Made by a program: the position numbers and the translations under genes. The notes below the pieces were generated by a model that was given only the letters and a program-made list of their open reading frames with translations, ran no database searches and was not told the origin of the DNA. A DNA stretch of 64,000 nucleotides from NCBI GenBank assembly GCA_964449465.1, contig CAYVBK010000015.1:1-64000 (forward strand), read 5' to 3'. Shown here in pieces: positions 24,577 through 33,611 of the stretch (position 1 is the stretch's first letter; every line of letters starts with the position of its first letter). The stretch is from CAYRXM01 sp964449465. Lineage in GTDB: Bacteria; Chloroflexota; Anaerolineae; JAFGEY01.

Positions 24577-27500
24577 TTATTCATGACGACAGGCTGCGGC
24601 CATCGCCTGAGCGCGTTCCAGCTCGGGAAGGGCGCCCAGTTCGGCAAAAATACCCATCGCCTGCGCCAGGTCTTGCTCGGCCTGGGCCTGTAGATTTTGA
24701 CTTGAGCAGAGCATGCCGCGATGCAGCAAGACCTGCCCCATCTCGTATGGATTGTTGAGCTGCTCCAGGATGCCCAACGCGCTGTCAAGCAGATCGGCGG
24801 CCTGCCCATGCTTGCCGCGGGCAGCATAGACCTGCCCCAGCACGCGGCGGGCGATACCCTCTTCCAGCTTCATCTCTTGGGCGATGGCACAGTCGAGCGA
24901 CCGTCGTCCCCATTCCATGGCCCTGTCCAGATCGCCCTGCCCCAGACACACCTCGACCTGATGGCGATAGATTTCGGACAACAGGTCTTCGGTCTTGATT
25001 TGGGCAAACAGGGTCAGGCTGCGCTCCAGCAGCGCAGCCGCCTGCGCCCAGTCTTGCCGGCGAATCGCCACGACAGCCAGGCCGTTGCTGAGAAAGCCCA
25101 TCCCATAAATCGAACCCAACTCGGTCCAGGTTCGCAGGCTGGCGCGATACAACTCTTCAGCGCGATCCAGTTCGCCCTGATTCAGGTAAATTTCGGCCAG
25201 ATTGTTGGCCACCAGGGCGCGGCCATACACGTCGCCCATGCGCTCTTTGATCTGGAGAGCGCGGTCATAGTTCTGGCGCGCCTGCGGCCATTCGGCGCGA
25301 TTGAAATGCGCCACCGCCATGTTGATCAAGGCCTGACTCTCGCCGGCAATGTCGCCAATCTGCCGATAAATGTCCAGACTCCTGGCACAAACATCCAACA
25401 CCCGCTCGGCCTGACCATAGCGCAAATAGATGGCCCCTTGCAGATACCAGACATGCGCCAGCACACGCAGCCGCGCCGGATCATCGCCAGACAGGCGATT
25501 GGCAATATCGAGGCTCTGCTCACACCACTGCAAAGCCTGGCCATTGTCGCCCTGGCGGTGATAAATGCTGGCCCCCACCAGCCGGATTTGCGCCGCCTCC
25601 AGGGCCGCCTGAGGCGAGTCTCGCCCCTCCAGGGCCATCAGGCCGCCGCGTAACCAGTTAAACGCGGCCGCATAGTCGCTCTTTTTTTCGTAAATCGAGG
25701 CAGCCTTGCGACAGCGGTCGGCCAGGCGACAGGCCAATTGTTCGGGAGTGTCACTGATGGGCAGCACCAGCGACAGGGCGGCATCGTTGTGTTGAATAGC
25801 CTGATCGTACTCGCCGATGGTGATAAAAATCTGGCAGAGCCGGTCGTGGGCCAGCCACTGCTGCTCCTGACTACCCGGCACGTGAGCAGCCACCTGAAGA
25901 GCCTGACGATAGCGATGGATGGCATCCTGGTTGGCATAAATAGATTGGGCGCGCTGCCCGGCCTGAAGGTGATAGGGCAAAGCGGCGGTCCACTCTTCGG
26001 CCAGGCTGTAATGCTCGGCCAGCGATTCAACATAATCATCTATGTGAATGTCTTGCTTTTCGATGGCCTGAGCAATCCTACGGTGTAAATCGCGCCGTTC
26101 AGCATAAAGCAGCGTCTCATAGGCCACTTCGCGAGTCATCACATGGCGAAACAAAAAGGCCACCTGCACACCAGACGGATCGCGGTCTAGGATGGCTTTG
26201 TTGCACATGTCCAGCAGACTTTGGGTCATCTCGGCCTCGCTGGCGCGGTAAGGGTAGACCGATTCGAGCAGCCATTGCTGAAAGAGGCGGCCAATGGCCG
26301 AAGCCACTTTGAGCAGATTGCGGCTGGGTTCATCCAGGCGATCCAGGCGGCTCAAAATCACCCGGCTGATCGTATCGGGAGCCTGGATGCGCTCCAGGTC
26401 GGCGCGAGCGCGATAGACGCCGCCAGCCGGGTCGAACGACAGGTAATTTTCGATCAAAGCATGCGCCATCTCGACGATGAACAGCGGGTTGCCCTGGGCA
26501 TTTTTCAAGATGACGTTCTTGAGCGGCTGAGGGATGGGAGCCTGGGTGGGCAGTTCGCTGTTGAGCAAAGCCAGGCTGCCGTCGTCAGACAAGGGGACCA
26601 AAACAACGATAGTGTGAGGCGGCGCGGCAAGCTGCACCACCTCATCGGGGCGATAGGCCACACAGAAAAGCAGCGGAATATCCTGCGCATGAGTGACGAT
26701 GTGACTGAACAGGCTCAAAGACAGCTCGTCAATCCATTGCAGATCGTCGAGAATGATCAACAGCGGATGGAGCGCCGCCTCAGCCTGAACCAGACCGGCG
26801 ATCATACGTTGCAGGTTTTGCTGGCGCAGTTTGGGGTCGAGCGACCGGAGCAGGTCGCTTTCGGGCAACGGCGTCTGCGTCACCTGGGCTACCAGAGCGG
26901 CCCAATCGGCCCAGGTGGGCTGGATACTCCTCAGCCGCTCGATGATGCGCACCCCATCCGACTCGTCGGCGTGCAGGCCCAACATGTCTCGCAGAATGGG
27001 CGTCCAGGGAGCAAAGGGAGTGTGGCGATTGTAAGACAGGCTAGCCCCGAACAAGACCACGCCGCCGCGCTCGACCCAACGATCCATCAACTCTTCAAGG
27101 ATGCGCGACTTGCCCATACCCATCTCGCCATGCACATCGAGCAGGCGAGGCTGCCCCTGCAAGGACTGTTCGGCCACCTGCCAGATGGCCCGCCACTCGT
27201 CGTCGCGGCCGATCATCGGCGTAGGGCGGGCAATATGTCGGCCCGGAGCGCGCTCCAGGATGCCTTGCACATCATAATTGGGCACTGGCTGGCTTTTGCC
27301 TTTGACCCGCACCGGCTTTTTTTCGTCCAGCAAGAACTGTTTGCCGATCTGGGCGGCGGTGCTGGCGCTGATGAGAATCTGGCCTTCTTGCGCCGCCGAC
27401 ATGAGCCGCGAGGTCAGGTTGACCTGGTCCCCCATCACCGAGTATTCGTGCCGCGTGTCCGAGCCAACATTGCCGGCAAAGACGCGCCCGGTGTTGATGC

Positions 27501-28773
27501 CGATACGCTGCTTGAGAGTAAGCCCATCGCCAACCTGTCTCAAATCAGCAAAAGCCGCCATAGCCGCCTGCATCTCCCAGGCCACCCGCACTGCTCGTTC
27601 GGGATCGTCTACATGGGCACGCGGCGCGCCAAACATTGCCATAATGCGGTGCCCAACCACATAGCTGTCCACCTTGTCAATCACGCCCTCATAGCGATGA
27701 ATGATCTCGTGCATACGAGTAAAATGCTGGTTGAGAATCTCGGTGATCAGGGCCGCCTGCCGCGTGCCGAGATGGGTGATCAGTTCTTCGGTGCCGTAAA
27801 AGTTGGCAAACATGACCGTGACTGGACGGAATTCGCCCATGCGCCGCCCGGCCACACGCACCGGGTCAAAACGCAGCAGATCGAGCAAGCCAGGGGGAAG
27901 AAATGGCGTCAGGGCATCCAGTTGATCGGCAGCCAGAGACAGGTCAAGGCCGGCCGCGGGCCACCGCGCATCGGCCGAAACGGAAGCAATCAAAGAAGCG
28001 GCTTGCCGTTCATGGATGGCGACCAACTTGTAGCAGCCGTTACGCACCTCGCCGATCTCGATGCAAGATTTTGTCAGTTGAAAGGTGTTTTCATCAATAA
28101 AAATCTCGCCGCCCTCGGCCTGATCTTCGGCCAGAGCCATATTGGCCAGGGCCTCGCCCATCACGGTATACTCCATCTTGTCGGGCGTACCCAGGTTGGC
28201 CGTGAACAGCAACCCAGAGCCAAGCCCCACTGTCATCTTGAGGCGAAAGGTCTCACCCAAAGCCTGCACCTCGCTAAAGCGAACAATCGCCTGCTGCATT
28301 TCGACGGCGGCCAGGCAGGCATGCACGGCATGGTCTACCGTATCGGAGTTGTCATCACCGAAAAAAGCCACCAATAGCGCATCACCGCCAAACTTGAGCA
28401 AATCACCGCCGTGTTGGGCGGCAATGTCGAGCATACGGGTGAAATAACTGCCCACAATGTTGGTGATGGTCTCGGCGCCCTCTTCACCTTTCAGCGACAG
28501 CCGCTCCGACATGGCCGTAAAACCGGAAATGTCGGCAAACATGATCGTAGCCTCGCGAAACCGCCCGCTGACGCGCCCCGGACGAGGGTCACGCAATTCT
28601 TCACAGGCCAGGTAACGTGGCAGATACGAGGTCACAGCACGCAACAGTGCGTCGAGATGCTGCGCCGCCACTTGAATGTCCGGTCCAGCCTGCATCGCCT
28701 CGAGCAGCGGCGCGGGCGAATAGCGACGCAGGCGGTCAATCAGGTTGGGGAGCGAGCCGGGTTGGAGATTCAT
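24577..28773 (-). CDS. Tandem class III cyclase / AAA ATPase / TPR regulator
   Basis: Residues about 70-240 form a class III nucleotidyl cyclase domain with metal Asp (IMFADISGFT) and KFGGDALL. Residues 300-480 form a second one in which the metal Asp is Asn (VMFANFYG) and the usual GD is GH, so it is probably inactive or regulatory. A STAND-like ATPase follows with Walker A GEMGMGKSRI near 550 and Walker B LLIILDDLQWID. About ten TPR-like helices fill residues 930-1380. Proteins of this plan link a signal to cAMP/cGMP or act as scaffolds. The N-terminus has no membrane segment. Confidence 0.88.
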   Translation of the reverse strand: MNLQPGSLPNLIDRLRRYSPAPLLEAMQAGPDIQVAAQHLDALLRAVTSYLPRYLACEELRDPRPGRVSGRFREATIMFADISGFTAMSERLSLKGEEGAETITNIVGSYFTRMLDIAAQHGGDLLKFGGDALLVAFFGDDNSDTVDHAVHACLAAVEMQQAIVRFSEVQALGETFRLKMTVGLGSGLLFTANLGTPDKMEYTVMGEALANMALAEDQAEGGEIFIDENTFQLTKSCIEIGEVRNGCYKLVAIHERQAASLIASVSADARWPAAGLDLSLAADQLDALTPFLPPGLLDLLRFDPVRVAGRRMGEFRPVTVMFANFYGTEELITHLGTRQAALITEILNQHFTRMHEIIHRYEGVIDKVDSYVVGHRIMAMFGAPRAHVDDPERAVRVAWEMQAAMAAFADLRQVGDGLTLKQRIGINTGRVFAGNVGSDTRHEYSVMGDQVNLTSRLMSAAQEGQILISASTAAQIGKQFLLDEKKPVRVKGKSQPVPNYDVQGILERAPGRHIARPTPMIGRDDEWRAIWQVAEQSLQGQPRLLDVHGEMGMGKSRILEELMDRWVERGGVVLFGASLSYNRHTPFAPWTPILRDMLGLHADESDGVRIIERLRSIQPTWADWAALVAQVTQTPLPESDLLRSLDPKLRQQNLQRMIAGLVQAEAALHPLLIILDDLQWIDELSLSLFSHIVTHAQDIPLLFCVAYRPDEVVQLAAPPHTIVVLVPLSDDGSLALLNSELPTQAPIPQPLKNVILKNAQGNPLFIVEMAHALIENYLSFDPAGGVYRARADLERIQAPDTISRVILSRLDRLDEPSRNLLKVASAIGRLFQQWLLESVYPYRASEAEMTQSLLDMCNKAILDRDPSGVQVAFLFRHVMTREVAYETLLYAERRDLHRRIAQAIEKQDIHIDDYVESLAEHYSLAEEWTAALPYHLQAGQRAQSIYANQDAIHRYRQALQVAAHVPGSQEQQWLAHDRLCQIFITIGEYDQAIQHNDAALSLVLPISDTPEQLACRLADRCRKAASIYEKKSDYAAAFNWLRGGLMALEGRDSPQAALEAAQIRLVGASIYHRQGDNGQALQWCEQSLDIANRLSGDDPARLRVLAHVWYLQGAIYLRYGQAERVLDVCARSLDIYRQIGDIAGESQALINMAVAHFNRAEWPQARQNYDRALQIKERMGDVYGRALVANNLAEIYLNQGELDRAEELYRASLRTWTELGSIYGMGFLSNGLAVVAIRRQDWAQAAALLERSLTLFAQIKTEDLLSEIYRHQVEVCLGQGDLDRAMEWGRRSLDCAIAQEMKLEEGIARRVLGQVYAARGKHGQAADLLDSALGILEQLNNPYEMGQVLLHRGMLCSSQNLQAQAEQDLAQAMGIFAELGALPELERAQAMAAACRHE

Positions 28774-28907
28774 AGGGCTTGAAATTCCTGTCTTTTGTGC
28801 TGGGGTAGGGTGTAATTTCCTGTATTATACCACGAAAAAGGTGGAGCATGCAGAACGGTTGTCATACATCAAGCCGCCAGCCCGACACTAAAGCCGCCCT
28901 CTCTGCC

Positions 28908-28929
28908 GCCCGACGCTAAAGCGTCGGGC
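28908..28929. repeat. REP-like GCCCGACGC palindrome
   Basis: GCCCGACGC and GCGTCGGGC form a 9-bp stem with loop TAAA; a partly degraded neighbour (GCCCGACACTAAAGCC) lies 30 bp away. A similar GTCCGAC...GTCGGAC occurs at 62422-62443. The rest of the 296-bp gap holds the fur promoter. Confidence 0.6.
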
Positions 28930-29000
28930 TGAAAGAACTACCGCCCTCTCAGCGCCTGCCTTGAGAAGCGCCGCACGCCCACGTGCGGCTATTTCAAGAG

Positions 29001-29028
29001 TTGCCCTTTTCCCACAAAGTGATATAAT
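29001..29028 (+). promoter_or_regulatory. Promoter of the fur-family gene
   Basis: TTGCCC (29001-29006), 16 bp, TATAAT (29023-29028), followed by an A/T-rich leader before the ATG at 29070. Confidence 0.65.
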
Positions 29029-29069
29029 AGAGCCAATAAATGAAAAACTTTTTCAACTAGGTCTATCTC

Positions 29070-29492
29070 ATGTCCGAACAAAATGAAATGACTCTGGCTC
29101 TGCGCAATGCTGGCTACCGGCTGACCCTGCCACGCCTGGCCGTGCTGCAAGTGCTGCAACAAAGCGATGAACAACTCAACCCGATGGATATTTACGAGCG
29201 CGGCCGGGCCATCTATAGCCGGCTGGGCCTGGTGACGGTGTACCGCACGCTGGACATCCTGGATGAGTTGGGCATCGCCCGGCGGGTACACACCGAGGGC
29301 GACTGTCATGGCTTTGCCCGCGCCCAAGATGAGCGGCACTATTTGATCTGTCGTCGCTGCCACCGCGTGGCCGATTTTCCCTGCGATGGCCTGGCCGACC
29401 TGATCGCCCAGGTGCAGCAGCTCACCGGCTATCGCGTGGATGCACACCTGGTAGAGTTGACCGGCCTGTGCCCGACCTGCCAGAGCAAATAG
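29070..29492 (+). CDS. Fur-family metal-responsive repressor (Zur-like)
   Basis: This 140-aa protein has an N-terminal winged helix (LRNAGYRLTLPRLAVLQVL ... GLVTVYRTLDIL) and a C-terminal dimer domain. Metal ligands are seen: HYLICRRCHRV and LCPTCQSK give two CxxC pairs for a structural zinc, and the central His/Glu/Asp are present. It lies 97 bp upstream of a zinc-type ABC importer on the same strand, so it most likely represses that importer when zinc (or manganese) is sufficient. Zur versus Mur or Fur cannot be decided from sequence alone. Confidence 0.88.
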   Translation: MSEQNEMTLALRNAGYRLTLPRLAVLQVLQQSDEQLNPMDIYERGRAIYSRLGLVTVYRTLDILDELGIARRVHTEGDCHGFARAQDERHYLICRRCHRVADFPCDGLADLIAQVQQLTGYRVDAHLVELTGLCPTCQSK

Positions 29493-29588
29493 GCTGTCTG
29501 GTCAGGCCAACCTGGATCTCGGTTGTTTGGGGTTGGCCTTGCTTTTCTGACCGGGTTATTGAAAATTTTTTTCAAAAAGGAGTAGAAT

Positions 29589-30587
29589 ATGAGTCTATGG
29601 CGCAAGTGGGGAATTGGGCTGCTGGTACTGGTGCTTTTGGCGACCGGCTGCCAGAAATCGCAGGAGGAGCATCACCAGGATGCATTGCCCACCCTCCAGG
29701 CGGCGCGGTTGGGCCAGGGGCAAAAGCTTCAGGTGGTGGCCACCACCAGCATCGTGGGCGATGTGGCGCGGCAGGTGGGCGGCGAGTGGATTGACCTGAC
29801 CGTGCTGCTGCCGTTGGGAACCGATCCGCATGCATTTGACCCGACGCCGCAGGATGCCGCAGCCATCGCCCGCGCCCATGTGGTATTGATCAACGGGGCG
29901 GGGTTGGAAACGTTTATGGATCGGCTGATCCAGAGCGCAGGGGACAAGACGCCGGTAGTGCCGCTGTCGGCCAGCATCGAGTTGCTGATGACGGAGGCGG
30001 AACATGCAGACGAGCATGAGGGTGATGAGCACGAGAATGAGGAGGAACATCATCACGAGGGCGGCGACCCGCACGTGTGGTTTGACCCCAACCTGGTGAT
30101 GGTGTGGGTGAACAATGTCGAGCAGGTGTTCAGCGCGTTGGACCCGCAGCATGCATCCGCTTACCAGGCCAATGCGGCGGCCTATCGAGAAAAATTAAAG
30201 GAATTGGACGGCTGGATCCGCGAGCAGGTGGCTCTGCTGCCGCAGGCTCACCGCAAGCTGGTAACAGACCACGAATTGTTTGGCTATTTTGCGCAGCGGT
30301 ATGGTTTTGAGCAGGTGGGGGCGGTGATTCCGGGCTATAGCACGCTGGCGGCGCCGTCGGCGCAAGAGTTGGCCGAACTGGAAACGCGCATCCGCGAGTT
30401 GGGGGCGCGGGCTGTGTTGGTCGGGCAGACGGTCAATCCAGAGTTGGCCCGCCGCGTGGCCGATGACACCGGCACGCGCCTGGTGTTTGTGTATCACGGT
30501 TCGTTGAGCGAGCCGGGCGGCCCGGCGGGTGACTATGTGTCGTTGATGCGGTACAATGTATCGGCCATCGTGGACGCACTGAAATAG
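29589..30587 (+). CDS. znuA: Zinc/manganese ABC importer, substrate-binding lipoprotein
   Basis: The start follows AAAAAGGAG. A lipobox (LLATGC) gives a cluster A-I metal-binding lipoprotein of 332 aa. A His/Glu/Asp-rich loop (HADEHEGDEHENEEEHHHE, about residues 138-157) precedes DPHVWFDP. The other conserved ligand segments are GTDPHAFDP, DHELFGYFA and GQTVNPELA. The His-rich loop favours zinc over manganese. The operon order is fur-like, binding protein, ATPase, permease, with a repeat element between the binding protein and ATPase genes. Confidence 0.88.
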   Translation: MSLWRKWGIGLLVLVLLATGCQKSQEEHHQDALPTLQAARLGQGQKLQVVATTSIVGDVARQVGGEWIDLTVLLPLGTDPHAFDPTPQDAAAIARAHVVLINGAGLETFMDRLIQSAGDKTPVVPLSASIELLMTEAEHADEHEGDEHENEEEHHHEGGDPHVWFDPNLVMVWVNNVEQVFSALDPQHASAYQANAAAYREKLKELDGWIREQVALLPQAHRKLVTDHELFGYFAQRYGFEQVGAVIPGYSTLAAPSAQELAELETRIRELGARAVLVGQTVNPELARRVADDTGTRLVFVYHGSLSEPGGPAGDYVSLMRYNVSAIVDALK

Positions 30588-30604
30588 CGACCGCCAAAAC
30601 AGCA

Positions 30605-30738
30605 AGGAGTGTACTGAAAAACCCTTTTACCACCAAGACACAAAGAACACAAAGAATTTCTAAAAACTCAAAAGCATTGTAAACCTTGGTGTTCTCGGTG
30701 TCCTTTGTGGTAGAAATAGACTTTTTCAGCGGCCTCCA
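30605..30738. repeat. CTGAAAAA-type inverted-repeat element between znuA and znuC
   Basis: The ends read AGGAGTGTACTGAAAAA and TTTTTCAGCGGCCTCC. The core matches the copy at 1005-1140. It inserts into the gap of the zinc operon and could alter read-through into znuC. Confidence 0.82.
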
Positions 30739-30786
30739 AGGGGGATATAGGTGTCCTCAATCCAGGATATTCAAAAGGAGCGTTTC

Positions 30787-31605
30787 ATGCCTGCAAACAA
30801 AGGCTCAAGACTGGCCGTACACGACCAGAATGCGCCGATTTTGGAGGCGGCCGGGCTGACGGTGCGCTATCAAGGGCGGACGGCGTTGGAAGCGGTGTCG
30901 TTTCGGCTGGAGCGGGGCGAGCGGGTGGCGGTGGTGGGGCCGAACGGAGCCGGCAAAAGCACGCTGTTCAAAGTGGTGGCCGGGGTGATCCGACCGACGG
31001 CGGGCCAGGTGCGGGTGGCCGGCTCTAGCCCAGGACGGCACATTTGCATCGCCTATGTGCCGCAGCGCAGCCAGGTAGATTGGAGCTTTCCGGTGACGGT
31101 GGCCGATGTGGTGATGATGGGGCGGACCGGACGGGTGGGCTGGCTGCGGCGGCCGGGTCGGCGTGACGAGGCGCAGGTGCGTGAGTGTCTGGCGGTGGTG
31201 GGGCTGGACAACCTGGCCGGGCGGCAAATCGGTGAATTGTCGGGGGGGCAGCAGCAGCGCATGTTTATCGCCCGCGCCCTGGCCCAAGAGGCCGACCTGG
31301 TGCTGATGGATGAGCCGTTGAATGGGCTGGATGTGCCGTCGCAACAAGATATTTTTGGCATTTTGGACGAACTGCGGCGACGCAGGGTGACGGTGATGGT
31401 GGCTACGCACGATTTGCAGCAGGCGGCCGAGCAGTTTGATCGCACCATGTTGTTGAACGGGCAATTGTTGGGTTTTGGGCGACCGGCCGAGGTGTTCCGC
31501 CCGGAACTGCTGCACGCTGCTTATGGCGGGCATTTGCACATGGTGCAAAACGGCAACGGCCTGATGATGTTGGGCGACACGTGCTGTGGACGGGATGAGG
31601 GCTAG
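30787..31605 (+). CDS. znuC: Zinc/manganese ABC importer, ATPase
   Basis: ATG at 30787 is chosen over an upstream GTG because AAAAGGAG precedes it. The ATPase has Walker A GPNGAGKST, Q-loop YVPQRSQVDW, signature LSGGQQQR, Walker B LVLMDEPLNGLD and H-loop ATHD. The sequence type is the metal-importer branch (VPQRxxVDWxFPVTVxDVVMMGR). It overlaps the upstream region of the permease gene and is translated in the same operon. Confidence 0.9.
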   Translation: MPANKGSRLAVHDQNAPILEAAGLTVRYQGRTALEAVSFRLERGERVAVVGPNGAGKSTLFKVVAGVIRPTAGQVRVAGSSPGRHICIAYVPQRSQVDWSFPVTVADVVMMGRTGRVGWLRRPGRRDEAQVRECLAVVGLDNLAGRQIGELSGGQQQRMFIARALAQEADLVLMDEPLNGLDVPSQQDIFGILDELRRRRVTVMVATHDLQQAAEQFDRTMLLNGQLLGFGRPAEVFRPELLHAAYGGHLHMVQNGNGLMMLGDTCCGRDEG

Positions 31606-31651
31606 TCGGTCGGCTGGTCTGGCCGAAGGAGGGTTGAGGGGAGGGTTGAGA

Positions 31652-32500
31652 ATGTCAATGTGGGACTGGTTGATCGAGCCGTTGAGGTATCCGTTTATGC
31701 AGCGGGGGCTGGTGGCGGCGGTGATGGTGGGTGTGGTGTGTGCGGTGGTGGGCGTCTATGTGGTGCTGCGCGGCCTGGCCTTTTTCGGCGATGCGCTGGC
31801 ACACGCCATTTTGCCGGGCGTGGCGGTGGGTTATCTGGTGGGCGGTGGAGCGCGCGGGCCGCTGTTTTGGTGGGGGCTTGGCACGGCGGTGCTGACGGCG
31901 TTGGGCATTGGGGCCATCGGCAAGGGGGCACGGGTCAAGGAGGACACGGCCATCGGCATTATTTTTGCGGGTATGTTTGCGCTGGGCATCGCCTTGATCT
32001 CGACAGTGCGCAGCTATGCGGTAGACCTGGCTCATTTTTTGTTTGGCGACGTGCTGGGCGTGTCGGCGGGTGATCTGTGGCTGACCGGCGTGTGGGGTGG
32101 TGTGGTCATTTTGACCATCATCTTGTTTTACAAGGAATTTCTCATCCTGTCGTTCGATCCGGTGCTGGCGGCGACTTTGCGACTGCCGCTGGGTCTGTTG
32201 CACAATGCGCTGCTGGTGCTGATCGCGCTGACGGTGGTGGTGTCTTTGCAGACGGTGGGGGTGGCCTTGATGGTGGCCATGCTGGTGACGCCGGCGGCGA
32301 CGGCCTATTTGCTAACCCGCCGCCTGCCAACGATGATGGTTCTGGCGGCGATCATTGGCGCGGCGAGCGGGGTGGTGGGGCTGTATCTGTCGTATTATGC
32401 GCGAGTGGCGTCGGGGGCGGCGGTGGTGCTGACCGCAACGGGGTGTTTTGTGTTGGCATTTCTCCTGGCCCCGGGGCGCGGTGTGGTGTGGAAAAAATAG
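31652..32500 (+). CDS. znuB: Zinc/manganese ABC importer, permease
   Basis: The start at 31652 (MSMWDWLIEP) follows GGGAGGG; an earlier in-frame ATG lacks a site. This ABC-3 family permease has about eight membrane helices, with FFGDALAHAILPGVAVGYL and the coupling region DPVLAATLRLPLGLLHNALL visible. It completes the importer. Confidence 0.9.
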   Translation: MSMWDWLIEPLRYPFMQRGLVAAVMVGVVCAVVGVYVVLRGLAFFGDALAHAILPGVAVGYLVGGGARGPLFWWGLGTAVLTALGIGAIGKGARVKEDTAIGIIFAGMFALGIALISTVRSYAVDLAHFLFGDVLGVSAGDLWLTGVWGGVVILTIILFYKEFLILSFDPVLAATLRLPLGLLHNALLVLIALTVVVSLQTVGVALMVAMLVTPAATAYLLTRRLPTMMVLAAIIGAASGVVGLYLSYYARVASGAAVVLTATGCFVLAFLLAPGRGVVWKK

Positions 32501-32511
32501 CCTGTCGTGCC

Positions 32512-32568
32512 GGTTTCGACAGGCTCAATCGGCGTGACAGGCTCAGGTTTCGACAGGCTCAATCGGCG
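32512..32568. repeat. Two direct copies of GGTTTCGACAGGCTCAATC
   Basis: Two 23-bp copies sit 34 bp apart immediately after znuB and before the convergent META gene. This is a short intergenic repeat type; part of it may form the 3' ends of the two converging transcripts. Confidence 0.7.
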
Positions 32569-32585
32569 CAAGGAATGGAGCAAAT

Positions 32586-33374
32586 TCAGGGCATCACCGT
32601 CCAGGACATCAAGACGCGGCTCTGGTTATCCAACAGGGTGAGCTGGCTGCGTTGAATTTGAAAACTGGCCGCCTGGCTCAGAGCATGGAGGACCTGCTGT
32701 TCGCGTTGATCGATCTCGCCAGAGCAGGCCATTTTGGTGGAGGCCAGGGGGCCGATCTGGATGGAATTGTCTTGCACCTGCACCGGGCCGGAAAAGGTGT
32801 TGCAACCGCCCAAGCCGCTGACCCGGTCGCCCTGGATAGTCAGGGTGATTTTTTCGTCGCCGACCATGCTCACCATGGCCTCGCCCTGGCTCACGCCGGC
32901 AAGCTGCCAGACGACACCTTGCAGCGACACAGAGCGGGCTGGCTGAAAGACCAGCACGCCCTCGCTGCCTTGCAAGGTCAGGCGGTCACCTTCCAGCCGA
33001 AATGTGGTGATGGCTTGAAACAGGCGCAAGAACTGATCTTCTTGCTGCATCTGTGGCGGCTCACACATCATCATGGTGACGGCAAGATCGGGCGATCCAA
33101 AGACAAAACGGTCGCCCTGGAGTTGATAGCCGCGTCCATAGTGGTTGCAGCCGGTGACGCCGCCCATCTTGCCGTCGGTGAAATCGAGCGTGGCCGGGGC
33201 GTTGGGCAGGGCTGGGGTCAGGGCATCGGGCTGACCATAGCCAGACAGGTCCCAACGGGTGCCGTCTAGCAGGTCGGCAGTGGAGGTCGGCGTGGGGGCG
33301 GCGCGACATGCACTCAACCCCAGCCATACAGCCAGCAGCAGGGCAAACGCGCGACTTGATAGATTGAATTTCAT
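32586..33374 (-). CDS. Double-META-domain lipoprotein (HslJ-like)
   Basis: A lipobox (GLSAC, Cys about 23) is followed by two META domains. The first (about 35-145) has TGCNHYGRGYQL and TMMMCEPP. The second (about 155-262) has GGCNTFSGPVQV and TKMACSGE. Single META/HslJ proteins are about 120-140 aa, so this is a duplication. The family is a surface or periplasmic fold without known catalysis, linked in some bacteria to heat or antibiotic tolerance. A third META-like protein is at 49363-49839. Confidence 0.88.
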   Translation of the reverse strand: MKFNLSSRAFALLLAVWLGLSACRAAPTPTSTADLLDGTRWDLSGYGQPDALTPALPNAPATLDFTDGKMGGVTGCNHYGRGYQLQGDRFVFGSPDLAVTMMMCEPPQMQQEDQFLRLFQAITTFRLEGDRLTLQGSEGVLVFQPARSVSLQGVVWQLAGVSQGEAMVSMVGDEKITLTIQGDRVSGLGGCNTFSGPVQVQDNSIQIGPLASTKMACSGEIDQREQQVLHALSQAASFQIQRSQLTLLDNQSRVLMSWTVMP

Positions 33375-33472
33375 GTTCTACTCCTCTGGTATTATGGGGT
33401 GTGCGCAAAACTTTTGCACATCCAAGACGCCAGAGGCAGCCATTGTGTTCCAACAAGTCCGCTGAAAAAACT

Positions 33473-33604
33473 GGGAGCGTGCTGAAAAACCCTCTCAACA
33501 CCAAGACACAAAGGACACCAGGCATTTCTAAAAACTCAAAAGCATCGTAAACCTTGGTGTTTTCGGTGTCCTTTGTGGTAGAAATAGACTTTTTTTCAGC
33601 GGAT
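33473..33604. repeat. CTGAAAAA-type inverted-repeat element
   Basis: The left end GGGAGCGTGCTGAAAAA and right end TTTTTTTCAGCGGA enclose the same core as the other copies. An extra CCGCTGAAAAAA end at 33459-33470 suggests a nested or partial second copy. Confidence 0.8.
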
Positions 33605-33611
33605 TCTGTTT

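Noticed and set aside
26221..28377. A 718-codon plus-strand frame opposite the cyclase gene
   Set aside because: It mirrors the GC-rich codons of the real gene and has no recognisable domain or ribosome site. Similar shadows lie opposite the C25 protease (20758-22416) and other genes.
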